Origin: Massilia sp. 9096
GTDB taxonomy: Bacteria > Pseudomonadota > Gammaproteobacteria > Burkholderiales > Burkholderiaceae_D
NCBI RefSeq assembly: GCF_000745265.1
Contig: NZ_JQNN01000001.1
Span: 3,844,001-3,908,000 of the forward strand
Length of the DNA stretch: 64,000 nucleotides
Direction: 5' to 3'
Positions within the stretch are counted from its first letter, which is position 1; each line of letters starts with the position of its first letter. This document shows, in pieces, positions 16,892 to 25,540 of this stretch. Made by a program: the position numbers and the translations under genes. The notes under the pieces were generated by a model. That model saw only the letters and a program-made list of their open reading frames with translations, made no database searches and was not told where the DNA came from.

Positions 16892-18346
16892 ATGCTGAAC
16901 CTGAAAGACCCCTCCCTGCTGCGCCAGCAAGCGTATGTCGACGGCGAATGGTGCGATGCTCAAGAAGGCCGCACGGTCGACGTGATCAACCCGGCCACTG
17001 GCGAAAAACTCGGCACCGTGCCGCACATGGGCGGCAACGAGACCCGCCGCGCGATCGAAGCCGCGAATGCCGCCTGGCCGGCATGGCGCGCCAAGACCGC
17101 GCACGAGCGCGCGCGCATCCTGCGCAAGTGGAACGACCTGATGCTGGAAAACGTCGACGACCTGGCCGTGATCATGACCGCCGAACAAGGCAAGCCGCTG
17201 GCCGAGGCCAAGGGCGAAGTCGGCTACGCCGCGTCGTTCTTCGAATGGTTCGGCGAGCAGGCCAAGCGCATCGAAGGCGACGTGCTGCAATCGCCGGCGC
17301 GTGATCGCCGGATCATCGTCAACAAGGAACCGATCGGCGTGTGCGCCGCGATCACCCCGTGGAATTTCCCGGCTGCGATGATCACCCGCAAAGTCGCGCC
17401 GGCGCTGGCCGCCGGTTGCCCGATCGTGGTCAAGCCGGCCGAACTCACGCCCTACTCGGCGCTGGCCCTGGCCGTGCTGGCCGAACGCGCCGGCGTGCCG
17501 AAAGGCGTGTTTTCGATCGTCATCGGCGATGCCAAGGCGATCGGCGCCGAAATGTGCGCCAACCCGACCGTGCGCAAGCTCAGCTTCACGGGTTCGACCG
17601 AAGTCGGCCGCGTGCTGATGCAGCAATGCGCGCCGACCGTGAAAAAGCTGTCGCTGGAACTGGGCGGCAACGCTTCCTTCATCGTATTCGACGATGCCGA
17701 CCTGGACGCGGCGGTCGAAGGCGCGATCGCCTCGAAGTACCGCAACATGGGCCAGACCTGCGTGTGCGCCAATCGCCTGTACGTGCAGGACAGTGTCTAC
17801 GATGAGTTCGCGCAAAAGCTGGCCGCCAAGGTCGCCGAACTCAAAGTCGGCAACGGCGCCGAGCAGGGCGTGCTGCAAGGTCCGCTGATCAACGAAAAGG
17901 CCGTCGAAAAAGTCGAGTCGCACATCGCCGATGCCTTAGCCAAAGGGGCGCAACTGCTGACCGGGGGCAAGCGCCATCCACTTGGCCACAGCTTCTTCGA
18001 GCCGACCATCCTGACCGGCGTCACGGCCGAAATGAAAGTGGCGGAAGAAGAAAGCTTCGGTCCCGTGGCGCCGCTGTTCCGCTTCCACACCGAAGACGAA
18101 GTCGTCGCGGCGGCCAACAATACGGAATACGGCCTGGCATCGTACTTCTTCGCGCGCGACGTCGGCCGCGTGTGGCGCGTCGCCGAACGCCTGGAAACCG
18201 GCATGGTCGGCGTGAACACCGGCCTGATCTCGAACGAAGTCGCGCCGTTCGGCGGGGTGAAGCAGTCCGGCCTGGGGCGCGAAGGCTCTAAATACGGAAT
18301 GGACGACTACCTGGTCATCAAGTACATCTGCCTGGGCGGACTGTAA
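16892..18346 (+). CDS. gabD: NAD(P)-dependent succinate-semialdehyde dehydrogenase
   Basis: 484 residues, aldehyde dehydrogenase superfamily, very like GabD. Oxidises succinic semialdehyde from GABA to succinate, feeding the TCA cycle. Motifs: TPWNFPAAMITRK, the cofactor loop FTGSTEVGR, catalytic Glu in LELGGNA, catalytic Cys in GQTCVCANRLYVQD, and ESFGPVAPLF. The length and GQTCVCANR favour GabD over PuuC. Divergent from the polyamine genes, it completes a putrescine-to-succinate route. The stop TAA is followed at once by the ATG of the next gene. Confidence 0.93.
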   Translation: MLNLKDPSLLRQQAYVDGEWCDAQEGRTVDVINPATGEKLGTVPHMGGNETRRAIEAANAAWPAWRAKTAHERARILRKWNDLMLENVDDLAVIMTAEQGKPLAEAKGEVGYAASFFEWFGEQAKRIEGDVLQSPARDRRIIVNKEPIGVCAAITPWNFPAAMITRKVAPALAAGCPIVVKPAELTPYSALALAVLAERAGVPKGVFSIVIGDAKAIGAEMCANPTVRKLSFTGSTEVGRVLMQQCAPTVKKLSLELGGNASFIVFDDADLDAAVEGAIASKYRNMGQTCVCANRLYVQDSVYDEFAQKLAAKVAELKVGNGAEQGVLQGPLINEKAVEKVESHIADALAKGAQLLTGGKRHPLGHSFFEPTILTGVTAEMKVAEEESFGPVAPLFRFHTEDEVVAAANNTEYGLASYFFARDVGRVWRVAERLETGMVGVNTGLISNEVAPFGGVKQSGLGREGSKYGMDDYLVIKYICLGGL

Positions 18347-18712
18347 ATGGCCGCCGATCCCTTCGAACAAGTCGCGGACGCGCCGCTGTTCGTGGTGCCG
18401 CGCATGCTCGACGCATTGCGCGGCTACCGCGCCGGTCCGAAACTGGCCGATCTGCCGGGTCCGAGTCCGTCGCCGGAACGCGAGCGGCTGGCCAGCCAGC
18501 TCGACCATCTGACCGGTACGCTGATCGAGGGGATCGAAGCGCATCCGACCAAGTTCTGGGTGCTCCAGCAGTTCCAGCAAGCATTGATCGCCGTCCAGCA
18601 GGAAGACGCCGAAGCGCGCGAGCATTTCGTCACGGAGCTGGAACGGCTGCTGCAGATCGTCGGGATCGGCAGTTCGGATGGGGTGGTGGAGTACTACCTG
18701 AGCCGGCCATGA
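18347..18712 (+). CDS. DUF4844-like protein of unknown function
   Basis: 121 residues, soluble, acidic and probably helical. The segment FWVLQQFQQALIAVQQEDAE followed by a C-terminal IVGIGSSDGVVEYYL resembles the DUF4844 family as I recall it (unverified). The ATG begins right after the gabD stop (TAAATG), so it is almost certainly translated by coupling with gabD. No function is known; linkage to an aldehyde dehydrogenase is the only clue. Confidence 0.7.
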   Translation: MAADPFEQVADAPLFVVPRMLDALRGYRAGPKLADLPGPSPSPERERLASQLDHLTGTLIEGIEAHPTKFWVLQQFQQALIAVQQEDAEAREHFVTELERLLQIVGIGSSDGVVEYYLSRP

Positions 18713-18730
18713 AGCGCGAGCTTCGAAGGC

Positions 18731-19099
18731 TCAGGACTTGGACCCGTAACCCTTGTACTCGTAGTACTTGCGCGCATCGCCACGCACGCGCTCGGCCGGA
18801 TACTTGGCGCGATTGAGCACCATCTTGTCCTGCACCGCCCCCACCAGGTCGACGTCGAGCTTGTCGGCCAGGCGCACCAGGTAGACCAGCACGTCGGCCA
18901 TTTCGTGGCGCACCTCGACCAGCTTCTCCGGGCCGAGTTCATCGACGCGGCCATCCTGCAGCCACTGGAAATGCTCCAGCAGCTCGGCCGCTTCCACCGT
19001 CAAGGCTGAGGCCAGGTTCTTCGGCGTATGGAACTGGTCCCAGTCGCGCTCGTCGACGAACTGGCGCACCAGGTCGCGCAGCTGGCGTAAATCGCTCAC
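18731..19099 (-). CDS. MazG-like nucleotide pyrophosphohydrolase
   Basis: 122 residues, all-alpha NTP pyrophosphatase of the MazG / RS21-C6 (dCTPase) type. The metal-binding ExxE...ExxD set is visible as EAAELLEHFQW and EMADVLVYLVRLAD; KNLASALTVEAAE is typical. Likely house-cleaning of non-canonical or excess dNTPs. The start is a GTG at 19099, chosen because it overlaps the carbonic anhydrase stop as GTGA; upstream frame is low-complexity and antisense to that gene. The C-terminal tail KYYEYKGYGSK is basic and aromatic. Confidence 0.85.
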   Translation of the reverse strand: MSDLRQLRDLVRQFVDERDWDQFHTPKNLASALTVEAAELLEHFQWLQDGRVDELGPEKLVEVRHEMADVLVYLVRLADKLDVDLVGAVQDKMVLNRAKYPAERVRGDARKYYEYKGYGSKS

Positions 19100-19770
19100 G
19101 CCGGGGTCCAGCCGTCCGCGTAGCGCGCCAGCAGCGCCTCGTATCGCTGCGTCAGTTCCTCGGCGCTGGACACGGTCATGCCGAGGTCGCGCAGCAGGCC
19201 GTCCTTCAAGCCGTACACCCAGCTGTGCAGCGTCAGTTCCTGGCCGCGCTCCCAGGCGTCCTGCACCACGGTGGTCTGCGCGCAATTGATCACCTGCTCG
19301 GCCACGTTCAGCTCGACCAGGCGGTCGTGAGCGGCGGTCGGCTGCACGATCTCGCCCAGGTAGCGGCCGTGCCTGTGCTTGACGTCCTGCACGTGGCGCA
19401 GCCAGTTATCGGTCAGCCCTACGCGGCGCCCGGTCAGGGCCGCATGCACGCCGCCGCAGCCGTAATGGCCGCAGACGATCACGTGCTTGACCTTGAGCAC
19501 GTCGATGGCGAACTGCAGCACCGACAGGCAGTTCAGGTCCGAGTGCACCACCACGTTCGCCACGTTGCGATGGACGAACATCTCGCCCGGCATCATGCCC
19601 AGCAGTTCGTTGGCGGGCACGCGGCTGTCCGAGCAGCCGATCCACATGTATTCCGGGGCCTGCTGCGCAGCCAGCGACTTGAAGAAATCGGGCTGCTTGG
19701 CGACGACCGATTCTGCCCATGCGCGGTTTTTGGCGAACAGCTCCCGGGTGATGGGTTTTGAATTAGGCAT
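19096..19770 (-). CDS. can: Beta-class carbonic anhydrase
   Basis: 224 residues. Reversible hydration of CO2 to bicarbonate in the cytosol. Zinc ligands and dyad are visible: CSDSRVPANE (Cys46, Asp48, Arg50) and HYGCGGVHAAL (His and Cys). The rest fits Can/CynT-type enzymes (FVHRNVAN, GLKDGLL, LHSWVYGLKDG). The gene overlaps the MazG-like gene by GTGA, an unusual pairing that suggests shared translation. It lies upstream of nothing else on its strand before dnaJ, whose terminator at 19816-19850 separates them. Confidence 0.93.
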   Translation of the reverse strand: MPNSKPITRELFAKNRAWAESVVAKQPDFFKSLAAQQAPEYMWIGCSDSRVPANELLGMMPGEMFVHRNVANVVVHSDLNCLSVLQFAIDVLKVKHVIVCGHYGCGGVHAALTGRRVGLTDNWLRHVQDVKHRHGRYLGEIVQPTAAHDRLVELNVAEQVINCAQTTVVQDAWERGQELTLHSWVYGLKDGLLRDLGMTVSSAEELTQRYEALLARYADGWTPA

Positions 19771-19815
19771 CTGATTCCTTTCTTACTACGTTATGCTTGC
19801 GTCAACTACCAGTGC

Positions 19816-19850
19816 AAAAAAAACCGCTGAAGGCTCGCACCGTTCAGCGG
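19816..19850 (-). terminator. Rho-independent terminator of dnaJ
   Basis: Stem CCGCTGAA (19824-19831) / TTCAGCGG (19843-19850) with an 11-nt loop, followed on the minus strand by eight T (19816-19823). Confidence 0.9.
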
Positions 19851-19862
19851 TCGGTGGACTTC

Positions 19863-20993
19863 TTACTCGAAGAAGTCCTTCACTTTATCCATCCAGCCCT
19901 TGCTTTGCGGGCTGTGCTTCGAACCCCCGTCCACCGTCAGGCGTTCGAGCTCGCGCAGCAGGTCCTTCTGCTTGTCGGTCAGCTTCACCGGGGTCTCGAC
20001 CAGCACGTGGCAGAACAGGTCGCCGGAGTAACCCGAGCGCACGCCCTTGATGCCCTTGCCCTTCAGGCGGAAGGTCTTGCCGGTCTGGGTGCCTTCAGGA
20101 ATCGTGAAGGACACTTTGCCCGACAGGGTCGGCACTTCGATCTCGCCGCCCAACGCCGCCTTGGCGAAAGAGATCGGCATTTCGCAATGCAGGTCGTCGC
20201 CTTCGCGCTGGAACACCTGGTGCGGCTTGATGTGGATCTCGACGTACAGGTCGCCCGGCGGCCCGCCGTTCGTGCCCGGCTCGCCGTTGCCCGAGGAGCG
20301 GATGCGCATGCCGTTGTCGATACCCGCCGGGATCTTGACTTCGAGCGTCTTGTTGCGCTTAATGCGTCCGGCCCCGCCGCAGGCTGCGCACGGTTCCGGG
20401 ATGATCTTGCCGCTGCCGTGGCACTTCGGGCAAGTCTGCTGGATCGAGAAGAAGCCCTGCTGCATGCGCACCTGGCCGTGGCCGTGGCAGGTCGAGCAGG
20501 TGACGGGCTGCGTGCCCGGCTTGGCGCCGCTGCCGTGGCAGGTGTCGCACTTGTCCCAGCTCGGCACACGGATGGTGGTGTCGTAGCCGCTCGCTGCCTG
20601 TTCCAGCGTAATTTCCAGGTTGTAGCGCAGGTCGGCGCCGCGGTAGACCTGCGGACCGGCATTGCGACCGCCGCGCGCGCCCCCGCCAAAGATGTCGCCG
20701 AAGATGTCGCCGAACGCATCGCCGAAGCCGCCGGCGCCGAAGCCGCCGCCGCCCATGCCGCCGTTCGGATCGACGCCAGCATGACCGTAACGGTCATAAG
20801 CTTCGCGCTTTTCCGGATTGGTCAGCATCTCGTAGGCTTCCTTGACCTCCTTGAACTTCTCTTCCGCTTCCTTGTTGTCTGGGTTGCGGTCAGGATGGTA
20901 CTTCATCGCAAGCTTGCGATAAGCCTTCTTGATCTCGTCTTCCGACGCGGTCTTGGCGACCCCGAGGATCTCGTAAAAATCACGCTTTGCCAT
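19863..20993 (-). CDS. dnaJ: Chaperone protein DnaJ
   Basis: 376 residues, type I Hsp40 co-chaperone that delivers clients to DnaK and stimulates its ATPase. Order: J domain with HPD in YHPDRNPDN; Gly/Phe-rich linker ([19 protein letters not shown]); four CxxCxGxG zinc repeats ([32 protein letters not shown]); C-terminal substrate domains and dimer region. Full length. It lies 200 nt downstream of dnaK, behind the dnaK terminator, so it probably also has its own promoter. Confidence 0.98.
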   Translation of the reverse strand: MAKRDFYEILGVAKTASEDEIKKAYRKLAMKYHPDRNPDNKEAEEKFKEVKEAYEMLTNPEKREAYDRYGHAGVDPNGGMGGGGFGAGGFGDAFGDIFGDIFGGGARGGRNAGPQVYRGADLRYNLEITLEQAASGYDTTIRVPSWDKCDTCHGSGAKPGTQPVTCSTCHGHGQVRMQQGFFSIQQTCPKCHGSGKIIPEPCAACGGAGRIKRNKTLEVKIPAGIDNGMRIRSSGNGEPGTNGGPPGDLYVEIHIKPHQVFQREGDDLHCEMPISFAKAALGGEIEVPTLSGKVSFTIPEGTQTGKTFRLKGKGIKGVRSGYSGDLFCHVLVETPVKLTDKQKDLLRELERLTVDGGSKHSPQSKGWMDKVKDFFE

Positions 20994-21122
20994 TTGTCGG
21001 CACCTTGCTATTTATCTGTACAAAAGGCTGAGTATACAGTGGGCATCCCGAGCTTGCGCGGGCTCGGCCAGAAAAATACAACGCGCAATGGGTGAATTCG
21101 TTCCCGATGTTTCTTGCTATGC

Positions 21123-21163
21123 AAAAAAACCGAGCCGGCGCCAGGGAGGTCGCTGCGGCTCGG
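21123..21163 (-). terminator. Rho-independent terminator of dnaK
   Basis: Stem CCGAGCCG (21130-21137) / CGGCTCGG (21156-21163) with seven T on the minus strand (21123-21129). It may attenuate readthrough into dnaJ. Confidence 0.85.
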
Positions 21164-21193
21164 CGGGAGCTCGAGGTCTTGCGACCTCAGTGA

Positions 21194-23137
21194 TTACTTG
21201 GCGTCCTTGACTTCCTTGAAGTCGGCGTCGACGACGTCATCGTCCTGCTTCGGTGCTTCGCCGCCCGGCTGGCCGCCGGCCGCTTGCGCGCCCGCTGCAC
21301 CACCTTGCTGGCCCTGCATGTCGGCATACATCTTCTCGCCCAGCTTCTGGGCGGCGGTCGACAGTGCAGCCACCTTGGCGTCGATGTCGGCCTTGTCGCC
21401 CGACTTCAGCGAACCTTCCAGGTCGGCGATCGCAGCTTCGATCTTCGACTTCTCGTCGGCTTCCAGCTTGTCGCCGTACTCGGTCAGGGATTTCCTGGTC
21501 GAGTGGACCAGCGCGTCGCCCTGGTTGCGGGCTTCGGCCAGTTCCTTGACCTTCTTGTCCTCTTCCGCGTTCAGCTCGGCGTCCTTCACCATCTTCTGGA
21601 TCTCGTCTTCCGACAGACCCGAATTGGCCTTGATGGTGATCTTGTTTTCTTTACCGGTGGCCTTGTCTTTCGCGCCCACGTGCAGGATGCCGTTGGCGTC
21701 GATGTCGAAGGTCACTTCGACCTGCGGCGTGCCGCGCGGCGCCGGCGGAATGCCTTCGAGGTTGAACTCGCCCAGCGCCTTGTTGCCGGCAGCGATTTCA
21801 CGCTCGCCCTGATAGACCTTGATGGTCACGGCCGGCTGGTTGTCGTCGGCGGTCGAGAACACCTGCGAGAACTTGGTCGGGATCGTGGTGTTCTTCTGGA
21901 TCATCTTGGTCATCACGCCGCCCAGGGTTTCGATACCCAGCGACAGCGGCGTCACGTCCAGCAGCAGCAGGTCCTTGCGCTCGCCCGACAGGACCGAGCC
22001 CTGGATCGCGGCGCCGACGGCGACGGCTTCGTCCGGGTTCACGTCCTTGCGCGGATCCTTGCCGAAGAACTCCTTAACTTTTTCCTGGACCTTCGGCATA
22101 CGGGTCATGCCGCCGACCAGGATGATGTCGTCGATGTCCGAAACCTTCACGCCGGCATCCTTGATGGCGATGCGGCACGGCTCGATGGTCTTGTTGATCA
22201 GTTCCTCGACCAGCGCTTCCAGCTTGGCGCGGGTGATCTTCAGGTTCAGGTGGACCGGGGCGCCGTTCGCCATGGCGATGTACGGCTCGTTGATCTCGGT
22301 CTGCTGCGAGGACGACAGCTCGATCTTCGCGCGCTCGGCCGAAGCCTTGATGCGCTGCAGGGCGATCGGGTCCTTCGACAGGTCCAGGCCGTTGATCTTC
22401 TTGAACTCGTCGATGATGTAGTCGATCACGCGCTGGTCGAAGTCTTCGCCGCCCAGGAAGGTGTCGCCGTTGGTCGACAGCACTTCGAACTGCTTCTCGC
22501 CTTCGACGTCGGCGATCTCGATGATCGACACGTCGAACGTGCCGCCGCCGAGGTCATACACGGCGATCTTGCGGTCGCCCTTGTCGGTCTTGTCCAGGCC
22601 GAATGCCAGCGCAGCCGCGGTCGGCTCGTTGATGATGCGCTTGACGTCCAGGCCGGCGATGCGGCCGGCGTCCTTGGTCGCCTGGCGCTGCGAGTCGTTG
22701 AAGTAGGCCGGCACGGTGATCACGGCTTCGGTGACTTCTTCGCCGAGGTAGTCTTCGGCGGTCTTCTTCATCTTGCGCAGCACTTCGGCCGACACCTGCT
22801 GTGCCGCCAGTTTCTTGTCGCGCACACCGATCCAGGCGTCGCCGTTGTCGGCCTTGACGATCGCGTACGGCATCAGGCCGATGTCCTTCTGGACTTCTTT
22901 TTCGTCGAATTTACGGCCGATCAGGCGCTTGACTGCGAACAGGGTGTTCTTCGGGTTGGTGACGGCCTGACGCTTTGCAGGCGCGCCGACCAGGATCTCG
23001 CCATCTTCCTGATAAGCGATGATCGAAGGCGTAGTACGAGCGCCTTCGGCATTCTCGATGACCTTGGGCTGACCATTTTCCATGATCGCGACGCACGAGT
23101 TGGTGGTGCCAAGGTCGATACCGATGATTCTGCCCAT
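21194..23137 (-). CDS. dnaK: Chaperone protein DnaK (Hsp70)
   Basis: 647 residues. ATP-driven chaperone. Seen: phosphate-1 [35 protein letters not shown], the [11 protein letters not shown] phosphate-2 loop, [13 protein letters not shown], the linker [19 protein letters not shown], and the C-terminal tail ending [12 protein letters not shown], which recruits clients. Complete and conserved. Its own sigma-32-type promoter is at 23181-23208, so it can be induced separately from grpE. Confidence 0.99.
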   Translation of the reverse strand: MGRIIGIDLGTTNSCVAIMENGQPKVIENAEGARTTPSIIAYQEDGEILVGAPAKRQAVTNPKNTLFAVKRLIGRKFDEKEVQKDIGLMPYAIVKADNGDAWIGVRDKKLAAQQVSAEVLRKMKKTAEDYLGEEVTEAVITVPAYFNDSQRQATKDAGRIAGLDVKRIINEPTAAALAFGLDKTDKGDRKIAVYDLGGGTFDVSIIEIADVEGEKQFEVLSTNGDTFLGGEDFDQRVIDYIIDEFKKINGLDLSKDPIALQRIKASAERAKIELSSSQQTEINEPYIAMANGAPVHLNLKITRAKLEALVEELINKTIEPCRIAIKDAGVKVSDIDDIILVGGMTRMPKVQEKVKEFFGKDPRKDVNPDEAVAVGAAIQGSVLSGERKDLLLLDVTPLSLGIETLGGVMTKMIQKNTTIPTKFSQVFSTADDNQPAVTIKVYQGEREIAAGNKALGEFNLEGIPPAPRGTPQVEVTFDIDANGILHVGAKDKATGKENKITIKANSGLSEDEIQKMVKDAELNAEEDKKVKELAEARNQGDALVHSTRKSLTEYGDKLEADEKSKIEAAIADLEGSLKSGDKADIDAKVAALSTAAQKLGEKMYADMQGQQGGAAGAQAAGGQPGGEAPKQDDDVVDADFKEVKDAK

Positions 23138-23180
23138 AATATATTTTCCTTTTTTGGTACTAAGTTTTCAGATGTGTCGA

Positions 23181-23208
23181 ATATTGGGAAACACTCGTTG
23201 CTTTCAAG
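23181..23208 (-). promoter_or_regulatory. Sigma-32 (heat-shock) promoter of dnaK
   Basis: Read on the minus strand: CTTGAA (23203-23208), 14-nt spacer, CCCAATAT (23181-23188). The E. coli sigma-32 consensus is CTTGAA-N13-15-CCCCATNT. The -10 departs only at one or two positions. The start would lie about 35 nt before the dnaK ATG. Confidence 0.75.
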
Positions 23209-23244
23209 AGCTTATTCAGCCTTCGAGCAACAATATTTGTAGGC

Positions 23245-23790
23245 TTACTTGGGCGCAGCGGCGGTGACGATGGCCGGGCGCAGCAGGCGATCGGCCATCA
23301 TGTACCCTTTTTGCAGGACGGCCACCACGGTGTTGGCTTCGTGCTCCGACGGCACCACGGCCACGGCCTGATGCTTGTTCGGGTCGAGCTTGTCGCCCGG
23401 CTGCGGCATCACTTCGACCAGGCGGTTCTTCTCGAACGCGGCGGTGAGCTGCTTGAGAGTCATCTCGACGCCTTCCTTGATCGATTCGACCGTCGGGGCT
23501 TCGACTTTCAGCGCCATCTCGAGGCTGTCGCGTACCGGCACCATGGCCTCGGCAAAGCTTTCGATCGCGAATTTATGGGCCTTGCTTACGTCTTCCTGGG
23601 CGCGGCGACGGATATTTTCAGCGTCGGCTTTGGCGCGCATGAAGGCGTCGTGCATCTCGGCCAGCTTGGCTTCGGTGGCGCTCAGCTGTTCTTCGAGGCT
23701 GGGCTCGGCGGTTCCGGCGGCCGGCGCGGCGTTGGCCGCTGCTTCGGCTTCAGGCTGGTTGCCCATCTCTTGGTTTTCTTGGTCTTGCAT
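23245..23790 (-). CDS. grpE: Nucleotide exchange factor GrpE
   Basis: 181 residues. Releases ADP from DnaK. N-terminal acidic Ala-rich tail, long coiled coil ([20 protein letters not shown].. [20 protein letters not shown]), then the beta-wing domain with the family signature [19 protein letters not shown]. The start at MQDQENQEM is preceded by AGGAG; seven more in-frame codons exist upstream (to 23811) but would place the ATG over the ribosome site. It is the first heat-shock gene of the cluster, 107 nt before dnaK. Confidence 0.96.
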   Translation of the reverse strand: MQDQENQEMGNQPEAEAAANAAPAAGTAEPSLEEQLSATEAKLAEMHDAFMRAKADAENIRRRAQEDVSKAHKFAIESFAEAMVPVRDSLEMALKVEAPTVESIKEGVEMTLKQLTAAFEKNRLVEVMPQPGDKLDPNKHQAVAVVPSEHEANTVVAVLQKGYMMADRLLRPAIVTAAAPK

Positions 23791-23858
23791 CGAAAAAACT
23801 CCTGGAATCAAAGGCTTGGCTGATTGGTTGGACGATTGCTACGTTCACACAGCGCCCC

Positions 23859-23886
23859 ATATTGGTCTTGCGCCTATATTTTCAAG
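23859..23886 (-). promoter_or_regulatory. Sigma-32 (heat-shock) promoter of grpE
   Basis: Read on the minus strand: CCCTTGAA with core CTTGAA (23881-23886), 14-nt spacer, ACCAATAT (23859-23866). It has the same spacing and the same CAATAT ending as the dnaK promoter, arguing that both are used by one sigma factor. The leader would be about 60 nt. Confidence 0.7.
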
Positions 23887-24103
23887 GGGAATTGCGTGAC
23901 CGTTATGGCAAAAAACCAAACTGCATACGTGTCCACAGATGGCTTGGTTTTGCTTTTAAGCAACAAATTCGTGATCTCGCAGCGCTCGATGTATTGTTTT
24001 GTTACAAGATTTACTGCAGAGCAGAACCCGGCATCAGCCCGGCGCTTTACCATCTTTCCACTGGGACATTCGCACAGCGAAGCACGGAACGATGGGAACG
24101 ATC

Positions 24104-24211
24104 ATGAAACTGCACTTGATTAGCGGCGCCGTATTGCTCTACACCCTGCTCACGCTGGTAGCGATCTGCCTTGCGGAACTGGGATCGACGCCACAAAACG
24201 TGCCATTTTAG
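24104..24211 (+). CDS. Possible 35-residue membrane microprotein
   Basis: Short frame starting MKLHLISGAVLLYTLLTLVA, then ICLAELGSTPQNVPF. One strong hydrophobic segment (about residues 6-24) with a short polar tail, a common architecture for bacterial membrane microproteins. GGGAACG upstream is a weak ribosome site. It lies alone between hemH and grpE on the opposite strand. It could be chance; support is only the amino-acid pattern. Confidence 0.35.
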   Translation: MKLHLISGAVLLYTLLTLVAICLAELGSTPQNVPF

Positions 24212-24271
24212 CAGCTCGGCGGCGAAGCACCACCGAACATGCCAAAAGGCAAACTATTGGGGTCTGGCTGA

Positions 24272-25381
24272 TCAGGCCTGTGCGCCGAGTTGCGCCGCAT
24301 GCACGCGTGCGACCTCGGCGTCGGCGCGTTGCGCATCCTGCTGGGCCTGGCTGAGCTGGGTCGGCCAGCCGTGCAAATGCTGGCCAGCGATCTCGACCAT
24401 GGCAGAGACCCAGGCCGGATTGTCGTTCAGGCAGGGAATGTAGTGATAGTCCTGGCCGCCATTGACCTCGAAGTCATGGCGCACTTCCATATTGATCTCT
24501 TCCAGCGTTTCCAGGCAATCGCTGGTGAAACCCGGGCACATCACGTCGATGCGGCGCACACCTTGCCTGGCCAGCTCTTGCACGGTCGGGGCCGTGTAGG
24601 GCTGGAGCCACTCGGCGCGGCCGAAGCGCGACTGGAAGGTCACCAAATATTGATCGCGGCTCAAACCCAGGCGCGTGGCCAGCAGGCGTCCGGTCTTCTG
24701 GCATTCGCAATGGTAGGGATCGCCAAGCTGGAGCGTACGCTTGGGCACGCCGTGAAAACTCATCACCAGCTTGTCGCCGCGCCCGTGCTCGGCCCAATAG
24801 GTTTCGACCGATTGCGCCAGCGCCTCGATGTAGGCTGGATGGTCGTGATAGTGCTTGATCAGGCGCAGCTCGGGGATGTTGCGCACCTTGCGATAGTGCT
24901 CGAACACGGCGTCCCAGATCGAGGCCGTGGTCGTGCCCGAGTACTGGGGATAGGCCGGCAGCAGCAGGATGCGCTCGCAGCCGCGCGCTTTCAAGCCGTC
25001 CAGCACGTCGGGCAGCGCCGGCGACCCGTAGCGCATCGCCATCGCCACTTCCAGGTTCTGGTGGCCGCGCGCCGCCAGCAGCGCCTGCAGCGCGGCCGCC
25101 TGGCGCTCGGTGTAGAGGCGCAGCGGCGAGCCTTCGCGCGTCCAGATGGTGCGGTACTTGTCGGCCGACTGGCCCGAGCGGAACGGCAGGATCATGAGGT
25201 TCAGGATCACGCTCCAGACGGCGCGCGGGATCTCGACCACGCGCGGGTCGGACAGGAATTCTTTCAGGTAGCGCCGCACGGCCGGGCGGGTCGGCGCATC
25301 GGGCGTGCCGAGGTTGACCAGCACGATCGCGCTTTTCGGGATCGTGCCGTGCTGATGAGTCGGTTCTTTTTTGAAGGCCAT
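24272..25381 (-). CDS. hemH: Ferrochelatase
   Basis: 369 residues. Inserts Fe2+ into protoporphyrin IX, the last step of haem b synthesis. Motifs: [13 protein letters not shown] near the N terminus, the catalytic His region SFHGVPKRT, and the Glu-containing [15 protein letters not shown] that matches the ferrochelatase signature. ATG at 25381 precedes [12 protein letters not shown]. Located between the heat-shock genes and recN on the same strand, but separated from recN by a terminator. Confidence 0.96.
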   Translation of the reverse strand: MAFKKEPTHQHGTIPKSAIVLVNLGTPDAPTRPAVRRYLKEFLSDPRVVEIPRAVWSVILNLMILPFRSGQSADKYRTIWTREGSPLRLYTERQAAALQALLAARGHQNLEVAMAMRYGSPALPDVLDGLKARGCERILLLPAYPQYSGTTTASIWDAVFEHYRKVRNIPELRLIKHYHDHPAYIEALAQSVETYWAEHGRGDKLVMSFHGVPKRTLQLGDPYHCECQKTGRLLATRLGLSRDQYLVTFQSRFGRAEWLQPYTAPTVQELARQGVRRIDVMCPGFTSDCLETLEEINMEVRHDFEVNGGQDYHYIPCLNDNPAWVSAMVEIAGQHLHGWPTQLSQAQQDAQRADAEVARVHAAQLGAQA

Positions 25382-25410
25382 GGGCTTAGAGGATACGATT
25401 TGGACGAGCC

Positions 25411-25416
25411 ATTATA
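25411..25416 (-). promoter_or_regulatory. -10 box for hemH
   Basis: TATAAT on the minus strand, 30 nt upstream of the hemH ATG and downstream of the recN terminator. The -35 is not clear. Confidence 0.5.
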
Positions 25417-25483
25417 GATTGGCACTGCCGAGCGCCCGATTTGAACTGATTGATCGTACCGATAGTGAATCGGTCGGGCCAGG

Positions 25484-25521
25484 AAAAAAGCCCGGCGGAT
25501 CATGGTGGATCGGCCGGGCTT
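25484..25521 (-). terminator. Rho-independent terminator of recN
   Basis: Stem AAGCCCGGC (25488-25496) / GCCGGGCTT (25513-25521) with a T run on the minus strand (25484-25489). Confidence 0.88.
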
Positions 25522-25540
25522 GACGGTCGATGGTGCGCGT

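Larger units (their letters stand above)
23791..24271. promoter_or_regulatory. 481-nt region between hemH and grpE
   Basis: It contains the grpE sigma-32-type promoter (23859-23886) and one short plus-strand frame that may encode a membrane microprotein (24104-24211). The stretch 23900-24030 is noticeably AT-rich for this genome. No CIRCE inverted repeat (TTAGCACTC-N9-GAGTGCTAA) is present, and no hrcA fragment was recognised. Confidence 0.6.

Noticed and set aside
21284..23242. A 652-codon plus-strand frame opposite dnaK
   Set aside because: Antisense shadow of dnaK; long antisense frames opposite dnaK are a known artefact in GC-rich genomes.
23791..24271. CIRCE operator for HrcA
   Set aside because: Searched by eye for TTAGCACTC/GAGTGCTAA near grpE and dnaK; not present.
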